From Cyclostephanos tholiformis (lineage: Eukaryota; Bacillariophyta; Thalassiosirophyceae; Thalassiosirales; Thalassiosiraceae): 10,480 bases of DNA. Below the pieces are notes generated by a model. That model ran no database searches. It saw only the letters and a program-made list of their open reading frames with translations, and was not told the DNA's origin. This document shows positions 9,076 through 10,480 of this stretch, piece after piece. A program made the translations under genes and the position numbers. Location: positions 1-10,480 of the forward strand of contig JALLPB010001542.1 of assembly GCA_036939975.1 (NCBI GenBank). Direction: 5' to 3'. Position 1 is the first letter of the stretch. Each line of letters begins with the position of its first letter.

Positions 9076-9167
9076 ATTTAAGTGTTACTTTAGCACTTCA
9101 TAAGTGCTAGTTGGTGGACCCCTCGGCACCAATGACTCACTAACAAGCGTAAACTTAACACTTAAAT
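9076..9167. repeat. Nested inverted repeat: 12-nt arms around an 8-bp hairpin
   Basis: ATTTAAGTGTTA (9076-9087) is the exact reverse complement of TAACACTTAAAT (9156-9167). Between them TAGCACTT (9091-9098) and AAGTGCTA (9102-9109) form a perfect stem with a 3-nt loop. The AAGTG/CACTT core recurs in all four arms. It could be a decayed MITE-like element or transposon end. Confidence 0.55.
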
Positions 9168-9199
9168 TAAAAGCCAACTTCTTCTGCAGCACTCTGTCG

Positions 9200-9330
9200 C
9201 AGCTAATTCCCTAGATGGCTACCCAGTTAGCTGCCATGTAATATCGAATCTCCATAAACTTGTATCTACCCATCTAGATCTGTTACAGCTAATTTCAAAA
9301 ATAAGGGTCATTTCAAAACTAGCTGCCCAG
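9200..9330. repeat. Cluster of short direct and inverted repeats
   Basis: CTAGATGG (9211-9218) is inverted as CCATCTAG (9270-9277). CAGCTAATT occurs at 9200-9208 and 9286-9294. TAGCTGCC occurs at 9228-9235 and 9320-9327, with CCCAGT close by each time. The units are short, so this is suggestive only. Confidence 0.35.
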
Positions 9331-9688
9331 TCAGGTTAGGAATTTGTGGTTTTGATACCATATGGCTCAAAATTAGGGTTGAGTCTACAAGAGGCTATTT
9401 TTGTTTGGAGACTGAGTCAGAGTCAAGACTACCGTACATGTCAGGGCAGCATAAGAGACAGGTGAACATAAGAAAGCGGTGTCTAATTTTGTCAGATTTT
9501 TTTTTTGGGGGGGGTTGTATGATATATGCGTAGGAATTTAAAATCCTTTTCTATGAGACCTTTTTAGTATTGGTCCTTTGTAGGCTTTTGATTTAGAATT
9601 TTTGGCACGCCGGATGCGCCATACTCACAACCCCTCCTCCCCAAAATTGTCGATACTTGACAAAAACACTTCCCCTCCCTCTCTTGTG

Positions 9689-10418
9689 ATGCCTCGCTCC
9701 ATCCTCCTCCAGCCGCCTGGGGGAGCTTCTGACAAGGTCCGCAAGCGGTATGCCCTTATCCAGAAGCTTATGCATCTGGAGGAGAGCAACCACTTGCGGC
9801 GGGAGTGCAATTTGTCCCTCCGCCAAGCCGCTCAAGTTCTTGGCGTGCCTTTCCAAGTTCTTGCCAGGTGGGACAAGGAAGCTCCCAGGATCTGTGCTGC
9901 CATCAAGGATCAGCAGCAAACAGGCAACAGGAAGGCCATTCTCGATGGCCCTGTGAGTACTCTGGGGTCCATCGAGATGGAGCTCTTTCAGTTCGTGTTT
10001 GCCAAGCGCAAGCAGGGCATCAACGTGCAGCACACGCTTGTTGCCTGCAAGGCGTCGGCCCTGCTTCACAACACCTTCGGCCCCAAGTCCTTCAATGCCA
10101 AGTTGAAGGCCGTTTCTCGCTTTATGCGGAAACATCTGTGCAACCCACCAGGCGACTCGCACGCTTGTCGAGGTGAGCAAGGAGGCAAAGGCCTTCCTCA
10201 AGGAGATCCGTCCGCTCCTCGTCGGTCTGCACCAAGATATCCTGTTCATTGTCAACATGGACCAAACCCCCCTTTTCTTTTCGTACAAGTCATCAAGTAC
10301 CCTCAAAAAGAGCGGGACGAGGACGATTTTTGTCCGCATGTCGTCAAATTCGACGAAGAGGGCAACAGCAGCCCTCGCCATCATGGCCGCCGGCGACTTC
10401 CACTACTCTCTTCTTTAA
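9689..10418 (+). pseudogene. Pogo/Tigger-like (DDE_1, Tc1/mariner superfamily) transposase relic
   Basis: From the ATG at 9689 the first part carries a helix-turn-helix-like region (NLSLRQAAQVLGVPFQVLARW) and a second segment ending KAVSRFMRKH, the arrangement of CENP-B/pogo DNA-binding domains. At about 10136-10139 the homology jumps to the +1 frame, where ATHQATRTLVEVSKEAKAFL leads into the start of a DDE_1 domain: ILFIVNMDQTPLFF (first catalytic Asp at 10260-10262), then KRATAALAIMAAGDF. The frame stops at 10416-10418, before the second and third acidic residues could occur. The original frame happens to stay open to the window end, but its sequence after the jump is unlike a transposase. 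A small deletion plus 3' truncation makes the copy inactive. No terminal inverted repeats could be assigned. Confidence 0.8.
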
Positions 10419-10480
10419 CCCACCATTTTTTATTAATTAAATCACTATGTTTTAATCCATCATCACCTCGTACTTGTCAT
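10419..10480. other. AT-rich sequence after the transposase relic
   Basis: The last 62 nt are AT-rich, including TTTTTTATTAATTAAAT. They show no continuation of the DDE_1 homology, which suggests that the element is truncated at about 10416. Confidence 0.4.

Larger units (their letters stand above)
8966..9688. other. Non-coding spacer with short inverted and direct repeats
   Basis: No gene is supported here. The left end should hold the AP-2 alpha 3' UTR; an AATAAA-containing stretch (CAAAATAAATTATG) near 9031-9044 is a candidate polyadenylation signal. The middle is repeat-rich (9076-9167 and 9200-9330). A T10G8 run lies near 9497-9515, and a 16-nt near-palindrome AGGAATTTAAAATCCT near 9533-9548. 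The right part leads into the transposase relic. Confidence 0.5.

Noticed and set aside
9593..10384. 263-codon open frame on the minus strand opposite the transposase relic
   Set aside because: The plus strand has clear pogo/DDE_1 motifs here; the minus frame is their antisense shadow.
10140..10480. The 9689 reading frame staying open to the window end
   Set aside because: After about 10136 the transposase motifs (MDQTP, KRATAALAIMAAGD) are in the +1 frame; the open original frame is Pro/Arg/Ser-rich and meaningless.
1..10480. CRISPR arrays, tRNA, rRNA or bacterial operon signals
   Set aside because: No regularly spaced repeats, no tRNA-like cloverleaf or rRNA sequence was seen, and the introns and adaptin gene show a eukaryotic nuclear context.

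Overview
The window looks like nuclear DNA of a photosynthetic stramenopile, most likely a diatom. The grounds are short spliceosomal introns (68-85 nt, GT-AG), a ChaN-type protein with a secretory-pathway signal followed by a thylakoid-lumen signal, a eukaryotic AP-2 alpha adaptin, and a secreted CAP protein carrying a Cys-rich ETSW/DGMCC module of a kind I associate with marine algae. The species cannot be fixed from the sequence.

Layout. (1) 1-1792, minus strand: 5' and middle part of an unrecognised gene, cut by the window edge. It has an N-terminal RanBP2-type zinc finger interrupted by a one-base homopolymer frameshift, a charged region with three related Arg/Ala-rich helices, a Cys/His cluster and a long C-terminal region without a recognisable fold. 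Two in-frame stops are best explained by two 3n introns. (2) 2369-3947, plus strand: a six-exon secreted CAP (SCP/PR-1-like) protein of about 396 aa with an upstream ETSW/DGMCC module. All five introns are phase 1. (3) 5501-4117, minus strand: a two-exon ChaN-like (haem-binding uptake, Tiki superfamily) protein of about 438 aa with signals for import to the thylakoid lumen. (4) 5860-8965, plus strand: AP-2 complex alpha subunit, about 1010 aa once a 73-nt tandem duplication next to a single N is collapsed; as written the gene is frameshifted. (5) 8966-9688: non-coding DNA with nested short inverted and direct repeats. (6) 9689-10418, plus strand: a frameshifted and truncated pogo/Tigger-type (DDE_1) transposase relic.

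The genes do not form a pathway. The CAP and ChaN genes converge (169 nt between stops). The ChaN and AP-2 alpha genes diverge from a 358-nt shared upstream region holding a 13-nt direct repeat. The points most worth attention are the probable assembly error inside AP-2 alpha, a stop-free in-frame intron in the CAP gene, the uniform phase-1 intron pattern, the odd RanBP2-finger gene and the lumen-targeted ChaN protein.
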